This document shows positions 9,085 through 18,600 of a stretch of DNA of 64,000 nt, piece after piece (position 1 is the stretch's first letter; each line of letters begins with the position of its first letter). This DNA comes from Adiantum capillus-veneris (lineage: Eukaryota; Streptophyta; Polypodiopsida; Polypodiales; Pteridaceae). Location: contig CM043970.1 in NCBI GenBank assembly GCA_014529385.2, positions 44,606,279 through 44,670,278 of the forward strand. The letters run 5' to 3'. A model generated the notes under the pieces. The model saw nothing but the letters and a program-made list of their open reading frames with translations, searched no databases and was not told where the DNA came from. The position numbers and the translations under genes are program-made.

Positions 9085-9275
9085 AAACAAACCTCGGAGT
9101 CTCGGACTATGAGCTTGGCAAGCAATGCACCACTCTACATCTCCGGATTAATAATGCCCAAACCTCCCTCCTCTCAAGGACCGATAACAATCTACCAATG
9201 AACTCTAGGTCGCGTGCCTCTGGACTGTCCGAGCGACCCCACAAAAAACTATGCACCAAGCGCCACAACCATGAG
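8751..9275 (-). mobile_element. Minus-strand L1-type LINE, RT C-terminal part (split copy)
   Basis: Read on the minus strand, the right part (9275-9107) encodes 'LVHSFLWGR' and 'VLERREVWALLIRRCRVVHC'. This resembles the plant LINE block after the RT domain in which FLWG is followed by a glycine-rich KEEGGLG-type segment. The left part is a tandem duplication (see next entry). The LINE is continuous with 12973-13810 across the chromovirus derivative at 9281-12967. Badly mutated. Confidence 0.65.
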
Positions 9276-9280
9276 ATAAC

Positions 9281-9873
9281 TGTAACAAACTTGGGCACCC
9301 CAAGTCTAGAATCTGTGGCGACACGAGAGAGAGATTCACTGAAAACACTTCACAACTTAAATCACACTTCAATTCAAGACGACACGGCCCAACGTAGTTC
9401 CGTGCCTAGAGGCATTCGCCCCCAAAACCGGGCACCCCTTTCGGTATTTCATTATTATATTAAATCTTGAGCAAAGTACAACTTCCGTAGGGAATCTCTG
9501 CTCTCACACTCTACGTCCAGATGCTGCGAGAAGTGAGGCCCCTAAGGGTCCTTTTATTCTTACAAGGGATGCCAAAAGCAGTTAAACTCAAAAGCCCTTA
9601 GTTCTTAAAGCAATAAACCCCAAAAGCAAATTTGTTCGAAAAGCAACTAATCCCAAAAACTGCCAAAAGCAGTCAACGCAATTTACAGGAATTTCCATAC
9701 AGCTGTCAACGCAAAAAGCGGGACTGTTCATACTACCTGCCATGTCAGTATGTCTGCGGAAAAACCGGGACTGCGAGTACTGCTGCCACGTCAGCGTCTG
9801 TACCGCCTCTCCACATCAACGGCCATGTCAACCATTCTGCCCACGTCCGTACTGTCTGCCACGTCATCACGTT
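9281..9873 (-). repeat. 3' LTR of the gag-only chromovirus
   Basis: This LTR matches 12388-12967. It contains the same series of ACGTGG-type motifs in U3, but two have become CATG where the partner LTR has CACG (near 9739 and 9821), as expected from methyl-CpG decay. The last bases of the LTR/polypurine junction are lost. Confidence 0.88.
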
Positions 9874-10879
9874 ATACCCCCCTTTCGAAAGAATCGTAAT
9901 CGCCCTCGATTACGCCTGCAAAACAGACATAGGCCATAAACCATTCCAGCAGACGATGAGACTCTAAGTACCGACGCACTATACACGACACATCTAGCAC
10001 TTGTACAAAGACGACATTCACATCATTGCACATGACATCACAGGACATCACATGACAAATCAATCACAATAAGATTCATTCCAAATCTCAGACCATGACT
10101 GCCAGCAATGTATTTAGTAACCGCATCTAGATCCATTCCGGACCTCACTGATGTCGGATTAACTAATCCCATATTGCCGCCATGTCTACAGAGATTTTCG
10201 ACTCAAGCATTGTCATGTGCGAGTAATCATCACCTCAAGCACTGTCATGTGCGAGAAATCATTTTCGGGGATCCCATGTCAAAGTACTTCTCTCATAAAG
10301 TCATTCAACAGAATACTGTCAACCCATCAGTATCCCTGAAACCCAAAGGGAAATCAGTGACTTTAGTCCATCCAGGTAATCTGTGACAAAGAAGTGGAGT
10401 AACTCCCCTCTTGTGCAGTCCCACCTGCACCAGATTCAACCCGCTGATCTGTGGGAACTCTTGGAATAGCCACTGCTCGACCAAAAGCGTCGAGGTAAAG
10501 TTCCAAATCTGAGGAGTATCTGCTGGATGGTTCTTATCTAAGATCCACCATTCACTTCACCTTTCTCTATCCTGTCTTGGAAAGTCAATGTCTGTTCTTG
10601 AACGAGTATCTTCTCGCTCTTTTTCAATTCATGTTCATCCGGGAGCTATCACTACTCCAAAGCCATCATCATCATCTCATTCATAGTCGTGTTATATGCT
10701 CACAAATAACAGATTCTTCCATACAACATTGCTTTCATACAAAAATTCAAAATCTTCTTTCGATAAGTCTTATTTCATAAATTCATACAGCAAAATAATG
10801 CTAATTCATCCATAAGATTCTATCTAAAATCTGTTCTGGAACGATCTCCTCGTCCAGTTGTATTTCCATTCTGTCAATC

Positions 10880-11997
10880 ATCCTCATTCTTGTGCCTTGT
10901 GGGGGCACCGTGCAGCGATATGTCCTTGTTCTCCACATTCAAAACACTTTCCTTCTTTAAAATATTCATCTCTTTGGTCTTCTGTCACTCGAATTCGTGT
11001 ATCTGTTTGTCGTCTGTTTCTGTTCTGACTGGTCGAAGGTTCATATGGTGGGTAAGTCTAGTTACCCGAATGCATAGCGAATCCCCGCTTAGCATGTCCA
11101 TCAAATGTTGAATGGACTATGACTTCTTCTCAAGACAGTAGTCTCGAAATTCTTTAGGAAGTCCACAACAAAACATCTCAATTTGTTCCTTAAAACTAAG
11201 CTTCTTGAAAGAAGAGGTCGGAAGGAAAGTATCCCAATTTTTTTCACAGTAAGCATCCAAAGTGTCATCTCTAATCATCCGAAGGTGGTTCCAATCGGTT
11301 CTCACACCTCGTTCATACTCTTGAGTGAGCCATGAAGAAATAAAAGCTTTCTTGAATTTCAACCACTTTGTCGGTGCTTCTTTTCTTAACAAAAGAGTAG
11401 ACCACCATGTCCGTGCATTGCCTTTCAGAAAGGATGATGCTCGTCTAATCTTGGAGTGCTTTGTATAGCAACCTCCAGAAAATTCTATATCAACCAGTTG
11501 GATAAAGGCTAAGGCCTTAGGGGCATCTCAAAACCCTTAAAAGGTTTCAAACATTACTACTAGTGCTTCCTTTTTTAATAAAAAGTATAGTCCATTCGTC
11601 GTTTCTTGCCCAATCTATCCTCATCACTTGAGTCACAAAAGGAGTAGCTATTCGAGCTGTCAAAAGAAGATGAGGACGAACTAGACAATGCTTCGAAGCG
11701 TACATGCTTCTTCTGTTTTCTTGCTTTCTTAAACGAGGATTTTCGGCCCAAGTAACCAAGGAAGTCAATTCCCTTGCTACCTTTCTTCAATTGTTTCTCT
11801 GACCCAAATAGTTGGTTGACTCGTTTTTCGACAATGTCCTTGAGTTCATCTTCAATAAACATACGTAGGACAAGAGGTTTCTTGATTGCCGGTTTTATTG
11901 GTGACTCAATGGCTTTCTGCCAATGAGTATGCACTTCATCCACCGGGTGCCGGGTCAAAAAATTGGCATACTGTTGGTCCTTGGCAAATTGGAGCAT
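10880..11997 (-). pseudogene. gag of the gag-only chromovirus (broken)
   Basis: Two frames remain. 11997-11575 encodes the N-terminal Lys-rich part with a serine run. 11392-11117 encodes the capsid part with 'WLKFKKAFISSWLTQEYERG' and 'EQIEMFCCGLPKEFRDYCLE'. A CCHC knuckle 'CFECGEQGHIAARC' is encoded at about 10960-10905. It is related to gag of copies 1 and 2 but diverged at many positions. A frameshift region near 11400-11570 separates the parts. The start codon is unclear. Confidence 0.8.
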
Positions 11998-12374
11998 CTG
12001 CTTTACGCACTCATCAACCTTCTTTCATGTTGCATCTCCATGAGTTGATACTGCGTAGATCAAGGTGGCCAGTACTCGTTCTCTGCTAATCCTCTTAAAT
12101 TTTCCATACCGCCTCTCGTTTCACACGTGGTCTCTGTCAGATTCTCAACGGGAACCCATGTGTAATCTGGGATTCTTTTTGGCTTATGCCGGGTAAGACA
12201 GAGCGATAAAGACGGGAGAGCGCCCGATGCGCGATGAAGTAAGGGTGGGAGTAGCTAATAAGTCCTGGGTCAAGGCACGAACATTCTTCAATATCAATTT
12301 CCAAAGTTGTGCCCAAAGTGTCCAATCTGCTCTTTGATAGGACCGGTATGCTTTGAGAAAAGCACACGCCAGAT

Positions 12375-12386
12375 GCTCTGATACCA
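12375..12386 (-). other. Primer binding site of the gag-only chromovirus
   Basis: The minus strand reads TGGTATCAGAGC, one base from the LTR end at 12388. Complementary to initiator tRNA-Met. Confidence 0.9.
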
Positions 12387-12387
12387 C

Positions 12388-12967
12388 TGTAACAAACTTG
12401 GGCACCCCAAGTCTAGAATCTGGCGCGACACGAGAGAGAGATTCACTGAAAATACTTCACAACTTAAATCACATTTCAATTCGAGACGACAGGGCCCGAC
12501 GTAGTTCCGTGCCCTAAGACATTGGCCCCAAAACGTGGAGCCCTTTTAGGTATTTCTTTATTATATTAAATCTTGAGCAAAGTACAACTCTCATAAGCGA
12601 CCTCTGCTCTCAGACTCTACGTCCAGATGCTCTGAGAAGTGAGGCCCGTGAGGGTCCTTTTATTCTTACAAGGGATGCCAAAAGCAATTAAACTCAAAAG
12701 CCCTTGGTTTTTAAAGCAATGAACCCCAAAAGCAACTAATCCCAAGAACTGCCAAAAGCAGTCAACACAATTTACGAAAAGTCGGTATAGCATTCAGCGC
12801 AAAAAGCGGGACTGTTCGTACTGTCTGCCACGTCAGCATGTCTACGGAAAAATCGGGATTGTCCGTACTATTGCCACGTCAGCGTTCATACCCCTTGTCC
12901 ACATCAACAGCCACGTTAGCCATTCTACCCACGTCCGTACTGTCTGCCACGTCATCACTTTGTGACA
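12388..12967 (-). repeat. 5' LTR of the gag-only chromovirus with ACGTGG motif cluster
   Basis: In element orientation U3 opens TGTCACAAAGTGATGACGTGGC. It then repeats the G-box/ABRE-like core: TGACGTGG at 12947-12954, 12874-12881 and 12828-12835, ACGTGG-type variants at 12911-12918 and about 12929-12936. Such cores bind plant bZIP factors (family knowledge); here binding is inferred. Confidence 0.88.
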
Positions 12968-12972
12968 ATAAC

Positions 12973-13810
12973 TCTAGGGTGTAGAGTCCAGCAAGAGATA
13001 GTAAACCAGACTATCACCAAAAGAACATGATTTACATTCAAGGCTTTGCTGATCAGAAAAGAGGACCAATGGTAGAGATTTCTCCTGATAGACTGCAAGA
13101 GCTCAGGCAACACATCTATGCCAGCATGAAAATCCAAATATCTGCAAGTCTGCTAGCCTCTCAGCATCCAAGTGAAGTGGTCCCCCACTCCCAACTGACA
13201 ATCCTCCACTCCCATGAGAAAATTGAATGACTTGTGCCAGTTGATAAGCACACCACTAGCAAAGCAAAAGGTAGAAAGTTGTCTATAGTCTATCCAAGAT
13301 ACATGGATCATAATGAGTAACTAACAAAGTACCATCCGCATACTCCTGATCCAACAAGTCACGAGACCTGGACAAGGGCATAGCAAGACCGCCTAGCTAC
13401 AGATTCTAGCCTCTCAAGGAAAGTGACAGCCTCAGCAAAGAATGGAAACAAATACGGGACCAACGGGCACCCCTAAGGTACGGGGCTGAGATATAAAATC
13501 GTTGCCCAATATGACCTTTGACAGTAACAGCACTATTAGCACAACAATTGAGAGCATATGATCCACTGCAAAGGAAAGCCCATCCTCTACAAAGTGCCCT
13601 CCAAAAAGCCCAAGTCTACCCGAAAATACGTATCATGCCTATTCAAAGTCAAGAAGCATAAAAGGCATTAATTGTCGCACCCACTACACTATACCTCATA
13701 GAAGGTGAAGATATTGTCCACAATGCATCTATCCCAAACAAAGAGAGTCTAAGATGTACGAATGAGGTCAGGCAAGAAAGGCCTCAACTGTGCACTAATC
13801 ATCTTATACA
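12973..13810 (-). mobile_element. Minus-strand L1-type LINE, RT region (other half of split copy)
   Basis: Minus-strand frames give, from 13800 downward, 'RPFLPDLIRTSQTLFVWDR' and 'CIVDNIF' (the plant LINE block before motif A), 'YFRVDLGFLEGTL' and 'CPLVPYLFPFFAEAV' (motif B region). Near 13020-13140 they give 'SKALNVNHVLLVIVWFTISC', the post-RT thumb block. Many stops. It is truncated on the right by an LTR relic. Confidence 0.7.
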
Positions 13811-13892
13811 AGGATGATCGTAACAAGCTTGGACACCCAATCGAGAAATCAATAGCAACATATGAACGGAAACTGCAACAATTGAACTAAAT

Positions 13893-13934
<42 letters not shown>

Positions 13935-14040
13935 CACACGAAGCAGCGGATTCCGCTTCCAAATGCATTGGCCTCATTTCACGATTTCTTTCTTTATTGA
14001 TGACTACAAAGTACAACTGCCAGTTTAAAGTTGAATACTC
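13811..14040 (-). repeat. Diverged chromovirus LTR relic
   Basis: The order of words matches the LTR end of copies 1-3: GTAACAAGCTTGGACACCC, then GCATTGGCC, a TTTC-T-ATTTCTT stretch, and GACTACAAAGTACAA. It has no partner LTR, is interrupted by a (GA)n array at 13894-13932, and fades out around 14040. Probably an old solo or truncated LTR. Confidence 0.55.
13894..13932. repeat. (AG)n microsatellite
   Basis: About 39 bases of pure AG repeat, within the LTR relic. Confidence 0.97.
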
Positions 14041-14639
14041 ATAAGTTCATTGCTCTGCTCTTCACACACCCCCCCCCCTTCTCTGCTCTCAAGCGTTGCC
14101 CCCCAGCCCGCTCACGCTACCCATTCCCTCTCCTCTCAAGCGCTTCGCATCCCCAGCCTGCTGCAACCTTACCCCCGTCACCCTCGCTGCCCCCTCTCCC
14201 CACGCGCTTCCAACCCTCACCCTCACGCACTACCCTCCGCCAGCAGCCGCCCACCTCGCCCCTGCACCCGTTGCATCCACATACACTCGCACTCCCACCG
14301 GCTGCTCGAGTTGCCCCTTCCGCTTCGCGCGCTGTCTTCCCTTAGTCTCGTTATCTGTATCCCCCACCCCTTCTGTTTTACAGCCTTTGATTTGGTGCTC
14401 GGCCTCCCTTCAGATGAAGGACTCGCAACAGTGAAGGTGCGTCGTCTCCACCCCCGCCAGCAATAGCAGACACGGATGGACGCTCGTGCCCCGCCACAGA
14501 GGGACTCCGAAGAAGTCCCCTCGCCCGATCCCGCCTAGCCCACCATTCGACTTGCTCTTTCGCCGACAAAGCAAGCGAGCTTAGAGGCAGAGGTTGCGCG
14601 TCCTCAGGCCACCTCTGTTATTTGCAAGATCATCGGCAC
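14041..14639. other. C-rich unassigned sequence
   Basis: A C/CT-rich stretch (14066-14300) is open in several plus frames only because of composition. I recognise no domain. It may be 5' UTR of the following LINE or unrelated filler. Confidence 0.4.
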
Positions 14640-15550
14640 TTGACCTAGCAGAGGGAAGGTGAGTGATCTCCTCCAAGCCCGCCTTTTAGCAGAGGTGGGA
14701 AAGATCATCGATATAAGCTTCTCAGGCGCGGCTACTATCAAATTGAGTTTCAGACTTCTGAGATGGCATCCAAGGTCATTGCTATGAGCCCCCTAGCCAT
14801 CCGAGCAGCTAGAGCTCATTTTCGGCAATGGCGATATTGATTCAATCCGGCTACCGATGTTCTTGTCGAAGAGGCAGACCTACCCATCTCAGTCTACTTC
14901 CCTGGCTTGAGGAGAGAGTACCTCTCCAGGATAGGTTCTGAGATTGGGATTGTCTTGGGAACGCAGCTTTTGTTGCTGCCAAAACAACAGGCATACCTAT
15001 TGTTCGCGTTCTAGTTCGAGACACCCACACGCTCTCGAAGGTAGGTTTACTACCTCGGGTGAGTGGTGGGTGGCTCCGTCAGAATGTGGAGTATTCGGGC
15101 CTCCCAAATCTGTGCTTTATTTGTCGACAGATGGGCCATCTTGCAAAGTCTTGAGGCCCCGCCCATGACACAAGCCCAGCCTACTAAGGCTAACAAGACA
15201 AGGATACAAGGAGCACATGCGGGTGCATCCTCCGAGACTCGTGCCCAGACGAAGAAGGGTTGGCAACAGGTTTGTGGCCGACGACACCAGGAACCACCAC
15301 GCCAGCTCGGTCCCCCCTGGTGGACGCCCTGCACCAGGCCAGCATCAGCGAGTTCCAACAAGGAACCTTTTCAACCCCCTATAGCAAGACGAGCAAACGG
15401 ACACCCCTTCTACCTCAACCTCGCCACCAACAACCCTCCTACCGCCCCTACCCCCCCCCCCCCCCCCCCCCCCCCCCCGCTCCGTCGTTTACCCCCTCTC
15501 CTTCCGCACAGTCGACCCAAGGGACAAGACCCCCTCGATAGCTAGGTCAC
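14640..15550 (+). pseudogene. L1-type LINE ORF1 (gag-like with CCHC knuckle), degraded
   Basis: Broken plus-strand frames encode a plant LINE ORF1: 'LLAEVGKIIDISFSG' near 14690, then 'VEYSGLPNLCFICRQMGHLA' at about 15085-15145. In plant L1 ORF1 proteins this is the zinc knuckle (C-x2-C-x4-H-x4-C) after a YxGLPxxCF block (family knowledge). A proline-rich tail and a C-run (15451-15478) follow. Numerous stops make it a pseudogene. It begins the LINE that continues to 28566. Confidence 0.65.
15451..15478. repeat. Poly(C) run
   Basis: About 28 consecutive C, likely expanded from a proline-rich coding part of LINE ORF1. The surrounding proline ORFs are composition effects. Confidence 0.95.
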
Positions 15551-16229
15551 TAGGTAGTGCTTTTGCCACGAGCCGCCTGGCGCGGGAGCAGCTGCCTTTT
15601 TTGCGGACGCCTCTGGTAGTGCAAACGTCACCTTTTGCAACAATCCTTCGTGGGCTGACTAGTTTCGACATCTGCTGTCGATTGGACTTCTTCACTTACT
15701 ATTTCATAAGATTCCTTGGCGACTCTTTTGCCGACCTAGAGGTTGTCTACTTCAGAGTTCACGTACTCTTTCTAGTAGCCAAAGGGGCAACAGCCCTAGA
15801 CACAACGGTTGGTTTCTCCTTCCCACTGTGTGGCAGGGATCAGACTGAGTGGACCTTGGATTCAGTGATGGACTTGCTTCACGTTCAAGCTCTCGAGTTC
15901 TCTCACCACACGTGAGACTTGGGAGTGACGGACTTGATACAAACTCTATGGCCGTTAGCCAAGTTTTATGTGACACCACCAGATACAGCATCATGTAGGC
16001 ACATTGTGGTACACCTTTTGCTGACAGGCAAAGTACACCCTCCTATGTATATGTACATGAGGACTCCTGGGCAGAGGAGGTAGAGTTATGGATTGCATGC
16101 TCTTCCTGGCTTGGGTTGGACACTCACTACAGTCACGCCTATCTCGGGGTCGCTCAGATAAGAATTACTCCCCATCCAAGGCGGCCTCGAAGATAGCAAG
16201 GTTGGCTGTTCTTGCAGCATAGGTTATTT

Positions 16230-16915
16230 CTCACTAATTCCATTAGAATTGTCTCATGAAATGTATAGGGATTAGGTGAACCCCAGTTTCAGCGTCGGAG
16301 GGGTCACTTGCGTCTGGAGCTTTAGAGATGCCTAGTGGATGGTATGATTGATATACTTGTGCTCAAGGAGCATCATCTTTGTGAGAGCCGCATTCGACGT
16401 TGAGGTCAGATTTTGCATGGTCGCTATGAGACCTTTTGGTCAACTGCTTGGAGGTGTATGTATGACTATTGCGGACTCATGGCAACAACAAGCGATTGTG
16501 GGCAGAGCTAAACCATGTGAGTGCACAAGCTGAGTTTTGGTCACATATTGTGGAATCTTTGCCCCATGCCAAGCAGTGGTGTGTTGGGGGGACTTCAACA
16601 TGTTGGAGGACCCCTCTGATAGGATTGGAGGCAACCATGCTACTGTGCACGGAGCTAAGCTGGCAGCCTGGAAGCGCTTATGTATGACCTTGCGGATTTC
16701 AAATGTTTGGCAGCTTGCAAGGATTGTGCGAAACCCTGACAGTCTTTCTTTCTCTCGTTCTGACCGCAGAGTTCGGGGTGTGAATCTATCTCGGATAGAT
16801 CGATTCTATGCCAGTGACCACATCTATGACAGGGAAGGATCTGTAGACATTTTGGTAGGGACCAACTTTTCAAATCATGCGCTTGTGAATCTTACTTTGG
16901 CAGACACGTAGGGGA
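16230..16915 (+). pseudogene. L1-type LINE ORF2, endonuclease domain, degraded
   Basis: The N-terminal block of the APE-type endonuclease is visible near 16235-16375, with stops in between: 'GLGEPQFQRRRGHL' and then 'DILVLKEHHL', where Glu is the metal ligand position. The frame at 16537-16911 gives 'CWGDFNMLEDPSDRIGG' (the catalytic GDFN block) and ends with 'RIDRFYAS' and 'SNHALVNLTL' (the S-D/N-H block, here SNHALV). The usual final SDH is SNH, a change expected to impair catalysis. Confidence 0.78.
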
Positions 16916-17985
16916 GTGGGAGTACCTTACTGCGCATCCCTGAGAGGATTTTACTAGATACAGAACTCAGAGAGTAGGTAGTGGCACTTTGGATAGAAAC
17001 TTCGAGCACACAGGGCACCCCAACTAGTAGAATGGCCACTCGACTTGTTGAGTTTAGTCGTTTCTTCCTCTAGGAGTTTGCAGCTCGTTTGGCTGCAGCC
17101 AAGGAGGAGGAGAAACAGCTTCAATGAGGCATTGCTTCCCTAGAGCGGTTGCAAGAGCGCCATCCCAACACTCCTTGGATGGAGGAGCACATGCGGCAGG
17201 CTCGACAAGAGTTCATTACCATTGAGGAGTGACGGTATGAGTTTGCTTTCCATCGGCAAACCTCTCAGTGGACCCAAGTGGGAGACAGAGTTATTGGTGA
17301 GTTCTTTGAGACTGTGGGTCCTCGCTATGCACACACCAGTCTTTGCCAGTTGAGGGGACTTGATGGGTCAGTAGCCACAGAGCCTGAGGATATGCGTGTA
17401 GTTGCTACTGACTTTTACCGAGAGTTTCTTTCAATTGAGCCTCAATCAGAGCGTTAGGATGCATGCAGAGAGCAGGTTTGGGCACACATCCCTTGCCTAG
17501 TTACGGAGGAGATGCGTGAGAGACTTGAGATGCCTCTCCAGATGGAGGAGCTTCATGAGGCCCTTAGGGCACTTCCTGAGGACAGCTGCCCAGGGAAGGA
17601 TGGTTTGACTCCCAGTTTTTTTCTTGGAGTACTGGGAGCTGCTTGGTCAGGATCTTTGTAGCGCTACCAGCACATCCTCTACACTGGAGAGATGCCCGAC
17701 AACGTGAGCGAGGGTTTGATCTACCTTATCCCCAAGGCGCCTTGGATGAGATTCGGCGGTCATCACCATTCTAAACTCAGCCTACAAAATCTTAGCCAAG
17801 GCTCTGAGTTGCTTCTTGACAAAACCTGTCTGGGCCTAGTAGCGGCTGACGCACACCGTATCCTTGACAACATCTTCACCTTGGCTAAGATTTTGTAGGC
17901 TGAGTTGAGAATGGTGATGGGACATAGAAGCACAGTATCCTTGACAACATCTTCACCTTTTGGGAGGCTTCATCCCTTGCACGCG
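16916..17985 (+). pseudogene. L1-type LINE ORF2, RT N-terminal part, degraded
   Basis: Frames between stops encode 'VGDRVIGEFFETVGPRYAHT', 'LHEALRALPEDSCPGKDGLT' (the PGxDG block) and 'GLIYLIPKA' (fingers). The 'ILNSAYKILAKALS' block and 'HRILDNIFT' follow. A local inverted duplication scrambles 17760-17970. The RT then breaks off near 17985 and resumes at 22681 after an inserted LTR-like element. Confidence 0.75.
17762..17925. repeat. Inverted duplication inside the LINE RT
   Basis: 17763-17800 (CATCACCATTCTAAACTCAG then CCTACAAAATCTTAGCCAAG) reappears inverted at about 17879-17922, with two small changes. The segment after it, ATCCTTGACAACATCTTCACC, occurs twice in direct orientation (about 17860 and 17937). 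The pattern is that of template switching rather than a transposon end. Confidence 0.85.
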
Positions 17986-18229
17986 TCACGTGCGCACTGC
18001 ACTTACACCACGTCGGCAAGCTTTTGCTACAATCTAGCGTCAGACGTAGTCTAGCGTAGGACCTAGCCTGGCACCTTTGTGAGCCTCTAGTAGGACGTGC
18101 ATGCCCAGGCACGTCATAGTTGCATACCCTCTCTTGCACAGTATAGCATTTTAGCATACAGGAATTTACCGCGTGTGAACCGCCTCTTAGCATTGCATTA
18201 TTAATAAATGACCTTTCATATTCCAAATT

Positions 18230-18600
18230 GTGGGGTTCAGCCAAAGGGCTGCCCGACCCAGCTTTTTTGCACCTATAAGAGCATGCCCTTGAGCGCCACT
18301 AGAGAGCAGAGGAGCAGTGATAGAGCCTCTCCAGAAGCACCAGCAGGACCAGCGTTTTTGGCACCAGCAAGGCCAGCTTTTTCAGCATTCAGCCCGATCC
18401 TCGTCGCAGTACCCTCAGCGTTTCCAGTTTTCAGCCCATAGCCTCTTCAACGATTTCAGTTTTCAGCCCATTGTCGTCCCCCGCGATAGTAGATCAGCCC
18501 ACAACCTCGTCGTTGTCGTCGTCGTCGCAGTACCAAGCATCTCCAACAGTACCCCTTAGTACCTCAGCAGCACCGCAGTACAAAGTACCCCAGCATCTAG
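18230..18600 (+). mobile_element. LTR-like element copy 2, left part
   Basis: This shares its layout with 7252-8340: a TATA box (TATAAGA at 18274-18280), then CAGCAGGACCAGCGTTTTTGG-type leader sequence with TTTTCAGCC and CAGTACC words. It is interrupted at 18600 by a hAT element and continues at 22187. The whole copy is inserted in the L1-type LINE between about 17985 and 22680. The left border is not resolved. Confidence 0.6.

Larger units (their letters stand above)
9281..12967 (-). mobile_element. Chromovirus deletion derivative, gag-only (TR-GAG-like)
   Basis: A 3687-bp element with LTRs at 9281-9873 and 12388-12967, TSD ATAAC at 9276-9280 and 12968-12972, and a tRNA-Met-type primer site at 12375-12386. 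It is related to copies 1 and 2 (same LTR ends, same UTR repeat, same gag layout) but more diverged. Inside it keeps 3' UTR and chromodomain-end remnants (about 9880-10860), a zinc knuckle and gag. Protease, RT, RNase H and most of integrase are missing. The 3' LTR lacks its terminal TTTGTGACA, replaced by a short GTTA join. Confidence 0.9.

Noticed and set aside
14031-14466. Three overlapping Pro/Ser-rich plus ORFs
   Set aside because: Open in three frames at once because of C-rich composition. No conserved block.
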